The translations under genes and the position numbers were made by a program. Shown here piece by piece: positions 11,212 through 22,000 of a stretch of 64,000 nt of DNA. The stretch comes from Hemileia vastatrix. Taxonomy: Eukaryota > Basidiomycota > Pucciniomycetes > Pucciniales > Zaghouaniaceae. Position 1 is the stretch's first letter, and each line of letters starts with the position of its first letter. The notes under the pieces were generated by a model. That model did not search any database. It was not told where the DNA came from and saw only the letters and a list, made by a program, of their open reading frames with translations. Location: assembly GCA_030280995.1 (NCBI GenBank), contig JASXTE010000017.1:9133998-9197997 (forward strand). The letters are read 5' to 3'.

Positions 11212-12579
11212 ATGCCTTGTCCTCATAGATCTTCTCAAAGGCAGCCTTCCCCCAGTTGTTCTTCAAATACCACTACTCCATCTTTCCCCTGCTCAGTTGA
11301 GAAATCAAAGACTGTTAAACTAAAAAAAGATGATAATCTCATACTTATCAACTGGCTAAAAGCTAAAGCTAATTATGATTCTTGTTTTGGTACTGAGAAT
11401 GCAACTAAAGTAGGAAGGACACCTTCATTAAAAGTCAATTTATATCTTCTAATGGCAAATGAATTCTGAAAAAAGACTATAGAATGAATTTATTTTTTGT
11501 ATAAAAAGATGTCTGAATGCTCAAGCACTATCAAGATATATAAAATAAGGCTAAGACTCTTTCATCTTCCACTGGTTTTGGTATTAATGACCTTAATATC
11601 AGTAAGGGCATAAAATCTATAGATGATAAACTCGATTATTTATGTCCTTACCAGGAAGAGATAGATTCCATATTTGGAGAGCAAGCCTATGTTAATCCTG
11701 AAAATATGTTGTATGGAGAAGATGATATCTCCAAACATGATATTGAAAGAAATCTTTTTCCTACCTCTTCTACTCAAGCCTCCGCTCATTTGACTTGCAA
11801 CAATCACAATATATTTTCTACAGATCCTTATGGAGATATAAACTAACCTTATGTTACTCAAGTGAGCTTTAATTTCTTGTCTAGTTCTTTATTCTTTTAT
11901 TTACATCTCTTTTTCTTATTTTTAAAAAGGTTAATAAACAACCCCAGGAGCCACAATCAAGCAATTCCAAAGCTAGAATCAATGATGAAGAGGAAAATGT
12001 GACTTCCAAAAAAAGAAAAGACCATCAACTACTCTGAATTTCATCAGTCAAATAAAACAAAACAGAGATAGTTTTTCCCAAACCCCTTTTTCTTCCATTG
12101 ATGATTTTCTGGAGAAACATGAATCTGGTAAGTGATAGCATACCTTTTAATAATTAAGTGAGCTTTTCTTTTCTTTTGTCAATATTCCTTTTTACTCTAG
12201 GTAATGTTGAAGTTGCAAGAGATACTCTTAAATTTCAAAAGAAAAAATACAAGCTCTCTTTATGCAGGGGTGATAGGGCACAAGACTTTGAGGAGAAGAA
12301 ATTTGAGCTTTCATTACAGAGGAGTGGGGGAGTACAAGACTTAAAGGAGAAGAAATTGGAGCTTTCTTTTCAGTGAAATGAGAGGGAAGATGAATTGGAG
12401 AAGAAGAAATTTGAGATGAAGAAAGAGGAGAAGGCTCTCAAGTACAATTTTCCATTGAATCAGATTAAACTCAAGAATCTTCTTAAAGATGGTTATAAAA
12501 AAAGTTTTCTTGATAGAATGCATTATAGCTAATAAATCTGTTAAGGAAATTGAATGCTTAATGAAGTTTTTTGAATGAT
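11212..12579 (+). pseudogene. Myb/SANT-like gene, left arm of element III
   Basis: ATG 11212 starts MPCPHRSSQRQPSPSCSS and continues LILINWLKAKANYDSCFGTE to a stop at 11467-11469. Later exons can be followed: IDSIFGEQAYVNPENMLYGE near 11650-11710, an intron-like GTGAGC...AAAAAG gap, SNSKARINDEEENVTSKKRK near 11960-12020, then a GTAAGT...TCTAG intron (12128-12201). The charged coiled coil (EKKFELSLQRSGGVQDLKE) follows, with an in-frame TGA at 12374. The last codons lie near 12579. Frameshifts around 11467-11580 make it inactive. It is the inverted counterpart of the gene at 10556-9394. Confidence 0.68.
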
Positions 12580-12865
12580 TACTAGTTTTTTTGTTTTATT
12601 TCACATTTCACTTGTTTATAATTACTTGAACATGAAATTTAACTAGTATAATCATTACTCTGTGTTGTTGGTTAGACTACAAATTGATATTTACATTTTT
12701 TTGCTTTTCATTTAACAAAGATTTACAAAGAATTCCACATCTCAACAAACATGTAGCACAATTTAATGATCTTTCAATTGTCACACCTGGTTTCTCATTT
12801 TTCCAATAGTAAACTTGGGGATTTTCCATACTTCCCCACTTTTTTTCTCTCTCTGCTACTTGATA

Positions 12866-13025
12866 CACCATGAAATATGGAAGGTTGACTTGCTAGCAAG
12901 TCCACAAACTTGAACCCTAATTCATATCTTTTTGATCCCACATTGAATTAGCAATGAAACCACCAAGAAAAAATATTATCATTCTAGTGAACTCAATATT
13001 AATACAACTTTAAAATTTAATGAAG
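12866..13025 (+). mobile_element. Partial R-family end within element III
   Basis: It starts with a degenerate CACCAYG-AATATGG end and the GACTTGCTAGCAAGTCC palindrome, followed by AACCCTAATTCATATCTTTT. The same order is seen at the left end of R2 (48025-48110). The right end is not identifiable. The preceding 12580-12865 holds no recognisable gene; a 64-residue minus ORF there (12677-12871) runs into the R end and is not assigned. Confidence 0.5.
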
Positions 13026-13556
13026 CTCACTCTCCAAAAATAGCTTCCATCTCTTAAAGTATGGACATAGTTATTCACATTTATCATCTATAGAATCTAT
13101 GCCCTTACTGGTATTGATGTTGGTAATACTATAACCAGTAGAAAATGAGAGTGTCTTTGCCTTCTTGTATTTAACTTGGTAATGCTTGAAATGTTCAAAC
13201 ATCTGTTTAGGCAAAAGATCAATCCTTCCCTTTGTCTTGTTTTGTAATTCATTGGCCATTAGAAGATAGCCATTTGCTTTTGATGCAGGGAGCTGTCCTA
13301 CTTTAGTTGCATTCTCAGTACCAAAACAATAAACATAATTAGTTTTTATCTTTAGCCAGTTGATAAGTATGAGATGATCATATTTTTTAGTTGAACAGTC
13401 TTTGATTTCTCAGCTGAGCAGGGTAAAGAGGGAGTAATGGAATTTTAAGAAAAACTGGGTGAAGGCTGCCTTTGAGAAGATCTATGATGACAGAGAATTT
13501 TGATAATTTTTAAGATGAAAAGGAGAAAAAAAACAGATGAGATGGGGAGGGGTTTT
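13026..13556 (-). pseudogene. Truncated Myb/SANT-like gene, right arm of element III
   Basis: The minus strand encodes the same N-terminal region as the other arms (QRQPSPSFS-like start, CFGTENATKVGQLPASKANG, LLPKQMFEHFKHYQVKYKKA) and stops after SIDDKCE with a TAA. Similarity can be followed as far as an IFGE motif near 13030 and then ends. The C-terminal half is replaced by unrelated sequence and a partial R end. Confidence 0.65.
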
Positions 13557-13687
13557 GAACGGAAATGCTTAGACAGGATGGGAGTGCACAGCAAGGTAGG
13601 GAGGCTGGCACATCCAGAAAGTTGTTCAAGATGTGGTTATGAAAAATTGAGGATAAAAATGTCAGATAGAGGTGAACATTGACACAT

Positions 13688-14747
13688 TTTAGACAATCCT
13701 ATAGTACTAGCTATAGGCCTTAACCAAGGGAGTTGGAGTAAAACTGGAGAGAAAAACCCCTGTCCCTTTGAGAAATATCAGGTGATATCTATTTGCTACA
13801 GCAAATTAGAGACTGTTACTATACCACTTCCAACACACTTCTTGACTGCTTAACAAGTCAAGAAAGTAGCCTAAATAGACCACAGACCAAAGAGAACCTG
13901 AAATTCAGTAAGATACACACAAAAAAACAAAAACACTGTGCACTTGTTGCACAGAAAACAGCAATAATAGTTGATGAAAGTCGCAAAGCTACACCAGAAA
14001 AACATGTTGCCAAAGTTGAGTTAAATGAAGAAATTATATTGCAACAAATAAAGCCAATTGTTTCCAAAGTACAGTGTAAACTGAGTGAGAAACAAGGATA
14101 TAATTACCAGATGTTTGTATGATAATTAAGGTTTCCCAAACTGTCTTCCTCATTATGTACACACAGACCACCACTTGAAAAATCCATGCAAAGCCACTAA
14201 TTTGGTGCTTTTGACAGCAAAATTGAATAAAACCCTATAGAAAACCTTCCTAGCCTTCTATAATCAAGGCGGGCAGGTAGTCGGACCTGCCTGAAGTCAG
14301 AAAACCACTAAAAACCTCCAATAAAGACCAAAATACTTAGAAAAATCTACCACAACCACTAAAACCCTTAAAACACAAAATTAAGCTATGACAAAAGTGT
14401 GACATAAAATATAGAGCCAAGTTATCTCTACTTAATGGTACTAATAACTTAACCCTAATACTTAAGGTTAGCCCCTAAAACACAGAAAACAAAATTAATC
14501 AGCTATCTTTTAGAAATGAAAAGTGAGTAAATGACCCCTTAAAACTTGGAATATGAAAAATATAATCGGCACATCAAATATAGAAAAAAACTGGGGCTAT
14601 CTAATGGTAGTACCCACATACCCATAGTCCCAATATTCACTGAATGAAAAACCAAAAAACACCTGATTCTTCCACCAATGTCAATAAATACATACAAAAA
14701 AAGTGCTAAACAGACCAACAAAAGCCTCTGCCGATTTTGGAAGACCA
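13688..14747 (-). repeat. 3' LTR of B1
   Basis: It has the same terminal structure as the 5' LTR (start TGTGGTC on minus). The last bases have changed from TGTAGAC to TTTAGAC on plus. 1060 bp. It differs from the 5' LTR at many positions, so B1 inserted long ago. Confidence 0.88.
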
Positions 14748-14757
14748 CATCTTCCCT
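14748..14757 (-). promoter_or_regulatory. Candidate polypurine tract of B1
   Basis: On minus, the sequence directly before the 3' LTR is AGAGGGAAGA, a short all-purine run at the position where the plus-strand primer tract of an LTR retrotransposon is expected. Confidence 0.55.
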
Positions 14758-15514
14758 CTGATTGAGAATTTCCACATTCTCCTTCATCACATCCACCATG
14801 TTCAGCTTTCTTTCTAAATCTGCCTCTGACATGGGCCCTTGCCAATACTGAATTTACAACAATCTAATCTGCACCATCACACCACCAGCTCATCCATACA
14901 AAACCTCCTGAGATGTCTGCCAATCCAGAAAGAATATTTACTTCAGACCTGTTCCATTATCATCCTCAACAGTTTTACCTCTACCTCAACCTGGTCCATC
15001 TTCCACCAGTACCAAAAGATCCAGGCCATTCATCCTGATACCTAGATTGGTCAAAAAACTACACCCTTCAAAGTAGAGTGCCAACACCACTAGAGCAACC
15101 ACTCCCACCATGCTTGGTCCATCTGCTGGTAAACAAAAAAACTTTTATTCCTTCCTTCTACTTTTAAAACTGATTAGTTCTCAGTTTCTCCATCATCTGA
15201 CAGTGATGATGACAATGTAGGATCTATTGAGCCACCAACACCTAACCGATTTCCCACCATTAAGGCCAAGTTCCAACAAAACTCCTCTAAACAAAAAAAC
15301 CTTCTACTAAGCTGCTTTCAATATACTCCTGCTAGGAACACACAGGACCTTGAAAAAGGAAGGATCTCATCCACCAGTTCAAAGCTAATGCTGAACACTT
15401 TGTTTCATCCCTTGATTCTCTTCTGCCACTTGACTCTTGATTGAACTTTTTGACTTATAAATAAAAAATTCTTGACCACTCTCCAGACTTCATGAATATA
15501 TCCAATCATAAGAA

Positions 15515-15960
15515 ACTCCTCAGTTTAAAGTCTTGGGGGACTCATCCTCAGTTTAAAGTCTTGGGGGACTAACAGCACTCATTTTATAGTTTTGGGGGAC
15601 TCAAAAACACTCAGTTTATAGTCTTGGGGGACTCAAAACCTAAATCATAAAGACAGAACCAGAGATCAAACCATTAGAGACCAAAAAAATTTTTTTTTAA
15701 ATTCTGGGGTAACTGTTATACAGAGCATCTAGCTCATCAGCTACCCCCACACTTGCCTTAACTAAGTTCATAGACTCCTTCTTTGGATGCCCTCTGCCAG
15801 TATCACACCAACATCACATTATCAGTTTATTGTCCTGAAGGACTCAAGCATCAAACTATGCTCAGTTAATAGTCTTGGGGGACTATAACATTCTTTAGTT
15901 TAAAGTCTTGAAGGACTGACTATAGTGTTCATTTTAAAGTCTTGATAGACTTTCCACACT
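15515..15960. repeat. Array of AGTCTTGGGGGACT modules
   Basis: Four closely spaced copies of a ~22-bp unit (CAGTTTAAAGTCTTGGGGGACT) lie at about 15517-15640 and four more at about 15825-15960. A 'ggggtaact...agctaccccc' block lies between them (15706-15765). Each unit has AGTC and GACT as inverted ends of a small hairpin. Related units occur at 27232 and 27490 in the same element. Confidence 0.72.
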
Positions 15961-17340
15961 TTGCATAAAAAGATGAAGCCAATTCCATGAACAATACTCC
16001 GCAACCACCTTACTGAAAATCCACTTTCTCTTCATCATCTATCCATCACTGATAAAAAATTTTTTTATCTCTTGTCTCTATATTGTTGTCCCATCACAGA
16101 TCATGGCTGGATACCCAGATTTTGACCAATCAGACCTTCCTTGTTTCACTTCTCCCAAGGACTATAATTGAAAGCAGTGTATCCACATGTGCAGTCCTTG
16201 AAATTTAACTCTTCCAACTCCTGAGCCAAACTCTACAACAGGGCCTGTGATTCTTGCAGCTCCAGAAAGAAAAAATGTGACAGAGACCTCAATTATCCTA
16301 TACCACCACCTTCATCTTCACACAAATACATCTCTAGATCTCCTACTAGATCCCCAGAACTTGCTCCTGCTTCTTCTTTATCTTCAGCTTCATCCAGAAG
16401 ATCCCATCACTCAGCCCCAGAAAACTTTCCAAAAGACCTGCTTTATTGACTCAAGAAAAAGCCTTTATCTCAGCAAATTCAGCTAAAATAGCTTCAAAAT
16501 CAGCTCCCAGGTGGCCTTCTCTCTGTGTTAGGAAGCCAAACTCAGGCTCAAAACCTTCAAAATTAGCCGGAAAACAGAAAAATTCTGTCAGAAAACACCA
16601 ACAACACCATGCACCAACCTCCTAGTGCTCCCAGAGAAATGTGCTCAAAACTTCCTTTGTCCAAAATTTCCAAAACTCTAGAAGACCTGCCGGAGGACCC
16701 CAAGAAGATACCAGAGCACCAAACACTGCTCCCAGACAAGTTCTCCCTCTCAGCCAAGAAATCAACTACACCTCCCCTCTTCCAGAAACTTATTCATCTG
16801 AAAGCTCAATTTATTCCAGATCTTCATCCAGAAGATCACAATTAGCTTCCAGGTCACCTTCTCCTGCTCCATCCTACAACCAAACTGCTACTCCACCACC
16901 AGTATTTAACAAAACTGAACCAAGCAACAATATCAAGAACAACTGTCACATGCCACGTGAAACTTGAGGCGAAAGCAACTCATTAAATCAATAATATCGA
17001 GTCCTAAATCTATACTCGAAGCGCAGAAAGAAATTCTCCATAGAAACTGCGATTCCCCTTTGTGTACTTACTATTTAACTGCGCTAGCCTAAACTCTAAA
17101 TCTAAATTAGTCAATCTCCCAATAGGGTGCCTTATTCCTTTTCAATAAGCGACGCACAGAGCTAGGTTCAACAAAATAGTACAGTAGTAGTTTTCATTAA
17201 AGTTTTGTTAATTAATTAAAAAGGGGTAAATTGAACATGGACGGATATTTAGCAAAGAGGGTCTAAGTGTATGTTAGTAATGGTCAATGGTATGGGAATG
17301 GTGCGATGGAAGGGAGGTCAATGTGAGGAGGAACAAAGGA

Positions 17341-17347
17341 TATAAAA
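17341..17347 (+). promoter_or_regulatory. TATA box of A1
   Basis: TATAAAA lies 35 bp before AGAATTAAATTATA, the expected RNA start under self-priming. The same spacing (36 bp) is found in A2 (56608 to 56644), and a TATATAAAA box precedes the same sequence in the older LTR at 47175-47226. Confidence 0.75.
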
Positions 17348-17375
17348 GGGTTGAGTATTTGGTTTGATATTCCTT

Positions 17376-17389
17376 AGAATTAAATTATA
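17376..17389 (+). promoter_or_regulatory. Putative RNA 5' end and self-primer of A1
   Basis: AGAATTAAATTATA is perfectly complementary to 17714-17727, which begins one base after the 5' LTR. In the Tf1/sushi lineage the first bases of the mRNA fold back on the primer-binding site and are cleaved to prime reverse transcription. The position relative to the TATA box fits that model; the transcription start itself is inferred. Confidence 0.72.
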
Positions 17390-17713
17390 AATCGTATTTA
17401 CATTAATAGTGGTAAATCTTTAAAGTTAAATCATTGTTATTGTATCTTTCTTTTATTTTCTCAATATTCATTTCTAAATCCTAAATCTTTAATTATTGAG
17501 TTTCCAACCCTTCGTGAGATCTTAAGAATTCCTATTACCTTTGAAACTATTTTATAATTCTTCTCGAACGAACCTTGAACCTGTAGCTCTTACTTTGAGT
17601 GACCTTCAAATCACTTCCTTGAATCATTCCTCTGTGCTTCGAAGAAGTTTCTAAATCTCTCATCTCACTTTCAGGAACATCCTCGACCTTGTGCGTAGAT
17701 CGTCCGGTGAAAG

Positions 17714-17727
17714 TATAATTTAATTCT
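17714..17727 (+). promoter_or_regulatory. Primer-binding site of A1 (self-priming type)
   Basis: TATAATTTAATTCT directly follows the LTR and does not resemble a tRNA 3' end complement. It pairs over 14 bases with the start of the putative mRNA. It is identical in A2 at 56983-56996. Confidence 0.75.
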
Positions 17728-17785
17728 CCGTAGTTCTCATTCTTTGCACTACTACGTCTTTTTAGGTGTTTTTAAAAGTTTTAAA

Positions 17786-18973
17786 ATGGCACCTGTTCAA
17801 CGCACTCCTCCTCCGGGCGCTACTACTAGAGCTCACGCTAGGGGCAGGTCAACAGCCACAAGGTCTGTTTCCCGCACTCACTCTTTGGAACCACTTGACC
17901 TTAGGGAACAACAACATTCAGTTCAATCTGTAGAAGACATCCCACAAGATTTTGAGGATTCTAGTGATGAAGAAGAAGGAGAGGATACAATGCACGAGGC
18001 ACCATCCGCCCCATCCAATCACCCTTCTGGTCAATCCTCAGAACCTGGACCATCTAACTCTCTGGAAGATTTCATGAGACTTTTCATGAAAACCCTTTCA
18101 AATCCAACGTCTTCAGAGGGATCTAAGTTCAAAACTCCTTCTATGAAATCTCCTGACAAATTAGACGGAGATCACCCCGACAGATTGTGACCCTTCTTGC
18201 AAACCTGCAAGCTACTGTTCCATAATGACCCTCGAACCTTTAATAGCGACCGATCAAAAGTCGTTTACGCTTCTTCATTCCTAGCCGGGAAAGCAGCAAG
18301 ATGGTTCAAACCTTATCTGCTCATGCTTTCTTCGACAGAAACCCACTTACTTATCAATAATTGGGAAAAGTTTGAAGACCAACTTTTTACGTTGTTTGGG
18401 GACCCTAATGAAACGAACAACGCATAAATTGAACTTGATTTTCTTCGCATGAGTGATAATGGTAAAGCCCCTGAATATATCTCAAACTTCAGAGCACTTC
18501 AAACTCGAGTAGGTTGGAATGATGCTTCCCTTAAGTATCATTTCAAGAAAGGACTTCCTTCGAGGATTCTGGATCAATTAAATCTTCACGGTCAGAAGAT
18601 GACTACTTTAACGGATTTAATGGATCGAACCCTCGAACTTGACGGCATTTATCAAGGACGACTTCAACATCGTCGATATGCCAACAAATCTCAAGGCCTA
18701 AATTTTAAATCGGGACCTTCTTCACACCCACGACCAAATCGATCCTCCTCCACTCAATCCAAACCCAATAAGGGAAAGGATAAACCTCGACCAAAAGGCT
18801 CGACCCCAGGTGATATCAGCAAAGTACTGGATCCTAAAGGGGAACTTAAAGAAGCTGAGAGGAAGAGACGAGCAGATAATGGGTTATGTATGTATTGTGG
18901 GGGTAAGCACAAGTTGGAAGACTGTGTAAAGTTGAAGGAAAGAGAAGGTACTAGTTCAAGGTCAAAAAACTAG
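17786..18973 (+). pseudogene. gag: A1 gag
   Basis: ATG 17786 (MAPVQRTPPPGATTRAHARG) is used because A2 starts at the same residue. 395 codons in one frame. The N-terminus is basic, followed by an acidic Ser-rich segment (FEDSSDEEEGEDTMHEAPSA). The capsid-like Retrotrans_gag region follows (PFLQTCKLLFHNDPRTFNSD, AARWFKPYLLMLSS) and then a CCHC zinc knuckle CMYCGGKHKLEDC near 18890. Nonsense codons: TGA 18188-18190 (also present in A2) and TAA 18425-18427. It ends at TAG 18971-18973, directly after a slippery heptamer. Confidence 0.9.
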
Positions 18974-19025
18974 TAGATAGTTTACTTGTGTGCAAAGCAA
19001 ACTATCTTATCTCTCCCAGTGCACA
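18964..19025 (+). promoter_or_regulatory. -1 ribosomal frameshift signal of A1
   Basis: The gag frame reads TCA AAA AAC TAG; A_AAA_AAC (18964-18970) is a canonical X_XXY_YYZ heptamer. After a 5-nt spacer, GATAGTTT (18976-18983) and AAACTATC (18999-19006) form a perfect 8-bp stem with a 15-nt loop. Loop bases TGTGC (18989-18993) can pair with GCACA (19021-19025) as the second stem of a pseudoknot. Pol lies in exactly the -1 frame and is open from the heptamer. Confidence 0.82.
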
Positions 19026-22000
19026 GAACCTCCATGTCTTAAGGACTGGAGTTGCCTTAAACCGCTTGAGATTCATTCTTTTTAAGGAGGATATCCCCTT
19101 CAGTTGTCTTATAGACTCTGGAGCTTCAATTTCTTTTGTTAGTTTATCTTTTTCCGAGAAGCTTCAACTAACATTTACAGATATCAATTAAAATCCAATC
19201 TATTTGGTCGAATCAGAGGAACCCAAATATTGGGTAAGAAAGAAAGTTTTATGGGTTTTCAACTTTCCGAACTTTCCCCCCTTCGAGTGGGAATTATCAG
19301 TCTTGGACGCCCCAAGGATGGACGATACCATTCTTGGCCATGACTTTTTAACGCATTGGAATCCCAAAATTGATTGGACTAAGGGATTGATCACCCCAGG
19401 CTCTAAGTATATTTCTGATTCTTCAATGCAGGTCAATAGGGAGTTAATCAACCTGCCTGACAACGTCCTGCTAGAGGCCAAGTCTCTGCCAGATGACTTG
19501 CAAGCATCTTATCCTTCTCTAAATGAGCAATTGGCTAACCCTTCTAGCTCGATGACTTCACTCGAAGAGGATTTAAATTGCCTCGAAGTAATCGAATTCT
19601 GCTCTCTCAATTCAGGTATCCCCTCGACAGATTCTCTCGAAGATGAAGAGGACAACCAAATCAACGTTGAAGCCATTAAATCAACTCTACCGGAAATCTA
19701 CCACAATTTCCTCAATGTTTTCTCAATCCTCAAGGCCGATAAGGTACCACCTCATCGACCCTGCGACCATCAAATAGAGTTAATAGGCCCAGTACCTCCG
19801 GCTGGTCCTGTCTATTCTTTATCGAAGGACGAATCTCAAGTTCTTTGAGACTACATTGCAGAGAATGTAGCCAAAGGTTTCATCAGAGCCAGTAAATCTC
19901 CAACCGGCTCCCCTGTCCTCTTTGTAAAAAAGAAGGACAGTAGTCTTAGGTTGTGTGTTGACTATAGAAAGCTCAACACAGTCACTAAGAAGAATGCATA
20001 TCCTGTCCCTCCTATGTCATTACTTCTTACCCTTTTCAATGGTGCTAATTTCTTTTCTAAAATTGATCTTACAGGCGCTTACAATCTGATTCGCATTGCA
20101 GAAGGTCATGAACCACTGACTGCAATGCGCACTAGATTTGGTAGTTTTGAATATTTAGTTATGCCTTTTGGATTATGTAACGCACCTTCTACTTTTCAAA
20201 CTTTTGTTAATGATATCTTTCAAGATGTTGTTGAACAATTTGTAGTCGTCTATTTAGATGATATTTTAATATTCTCGAAAACACTAGATGAACATATTCA
20301 TCATGTTTGACAGGTCCTAAATCGTCTTCGAGATCATGGTCTCTACGCCAAGCATAATAAATGCAAATTCCACCTCAAATAAATTGATTTTTTGGGTTTT
20401 ACGTTGTCCACTGACGGTTTAGTCATAGATGACAAAAAAGTCCAGAAAATCCTGGAATGGCCTGATCCCAAAAACATTAAATCGCTCCAAGGATTTTTGG
20501 GTTTTGCAAAATTCTATAGAAGATTTATTAAAGATTACTCTAAAACTATTTCCAATCTTACTTCTCTTCTTAGAAAAGACATTCCTTTTGTTTTTACTTC
20601 TACAGCACGAAAGGAATTTGAAGCACTAAAAAGGGCGTTCACCACAGCCCCAATTCTTCAACATTTTGATCCTTCTGCTTCGACAATAGTTGAGACAGAT
20701 GCGAGCAATTATGCTATTGCAGGGGTCATCTCCCAATTAAATCTTGATACAAATTTGTTTCATCCTGTTGCTTTTGAGTCATGCAAACTCATAGCCGCAG
20801 AATTAAATTATGAAATTCATGACAAAGAGCTTTTAGCTATTATCCATTGTCTTAAAAAATGGCGTTCTTTTCTTCTCAGCCTAGATAGTCCTTTTCAACT
20901 TTTAACAGATCATAATGCTTTGAAATACTTCATGTCTTCTAAAGTGTTAACCAGGCTTCAAGCCAGGTGGGCTGAATTTTTGTCTGAATTTTCTTTCTCT
21001 ATTTCCTATCGCCCAGGTAAAAACTGCATTGTCCCAGATATCTTGTCACATCGGGACGACGTTTACCCACAGCGGGGGGACGCATTTTCTGACAAGAACC
21101 CAGCAAATGTGCAATCAATCTTCAACGAATCAATGTTAACGACTCATCAACTTAATTCGAAGACAATTCAATCATTTCAAAATCCACTATCCAACATCCT
21201 CGAAGCTCAGTCGAAGGACAAATATTGTTTAGGGTTAAAAGACAAAATACTCTCGAAGCAAGGGGCCAAAAGATTAAGTATTGAATCAGGTCTATTAGTC
21301 TTCGAAGGTAGAGTAGTCATACCCGACAACAATGAGATAAAATTATGGATTTTCAACAGTCGACATGATTCTCCATTAGCTGGTCATTTCGGGGTTGATA
21401 AAACCTACCAGTTAATAGCAAGGGATTTCTTCTGGCCAGGTATGACCAGGGAAATCAAGGCCTATATAAAAGCTTGTTACAAATGTAATAGGAATAAGGC
21501 TCCCCGTCACCAGAAGCATGGGTTGCTTCAACCACTTCCTATTCCCTCTAAACCTTGGGAATCTTTATTGATGGATTTCATTTCTCAACTTCCTTTTTCT
21601 AATGATTTTGATGCTATATTAGTAACAGTAGATAGATTTTCAAAAATGTCTATTTTCATCAAAACCACTACTACTGCTACAGCAGAAGATTTGTCAAAAT
21701 TGTTTCTAGAATATGTATTTTTTAAACGCGGCTTACCAAATGATATTATTTCAGATAGAGGCTCATTGTTTGTATCCATATTCTGGACTCAACTGTGTTG
21801 ACAACTCAATATCACGAGGAATATCTCCACGGCCTATCATCCTGAAACCAATGGGCAAACGGAAAGGGTCAACCAAATCCGCAAACAATACATTCGAATT
21901 TATGTCAGTTACCAACAAGAAGATTAGACCACATGGTTACCATTGGCAAAATTTGCTTATAATAACTCAACTAATTCTTCGACACGACAATCTCCCTTCG

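Larger units (their letters stand above)
14748..16938 (+). pseudogene. Decayed antisense coding region in B1 3' region (distal part)
   Basis: On plus, antisense to B1 pol, there are Ser/Pro/Asp-rich stretches with protein-like character. Examples are SPSSDSDDDNVGSIEPPTPN near 15190-15245, SAPREMCSKLPLSKISKTLE at 16624 and a Ser/Arg-rich tail at 16840-16900. The plus-strand sequence continues beyond the A1 insertion at 25387. It is broken by stops and by the repeat modules at 15515-15960. I do not recognise a family. It may be the remains of an antisense gene comparable in position to the one in the A family. Confidence 0.4.
16944..17712 (+). repeat. 5' LTR of A1
   Basis: 769 bp, starting TGTCAC and ending GTGAAA (GTGACA in A2). 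The TATA box is at 17341-17347. The segment 17376-17389 is complementary to the site just after the LTR. The second half is rich in TCGA tetramers, many decayed to TTGA or TCAA in other copies. Confidence 0.92.

Noticed and set aside
12677..12871. 64-residue minus ORF that looks protein-like
   Set aside because: It crosses the end of a partial R element and has no partner copy in the window; not enough to call a gene.
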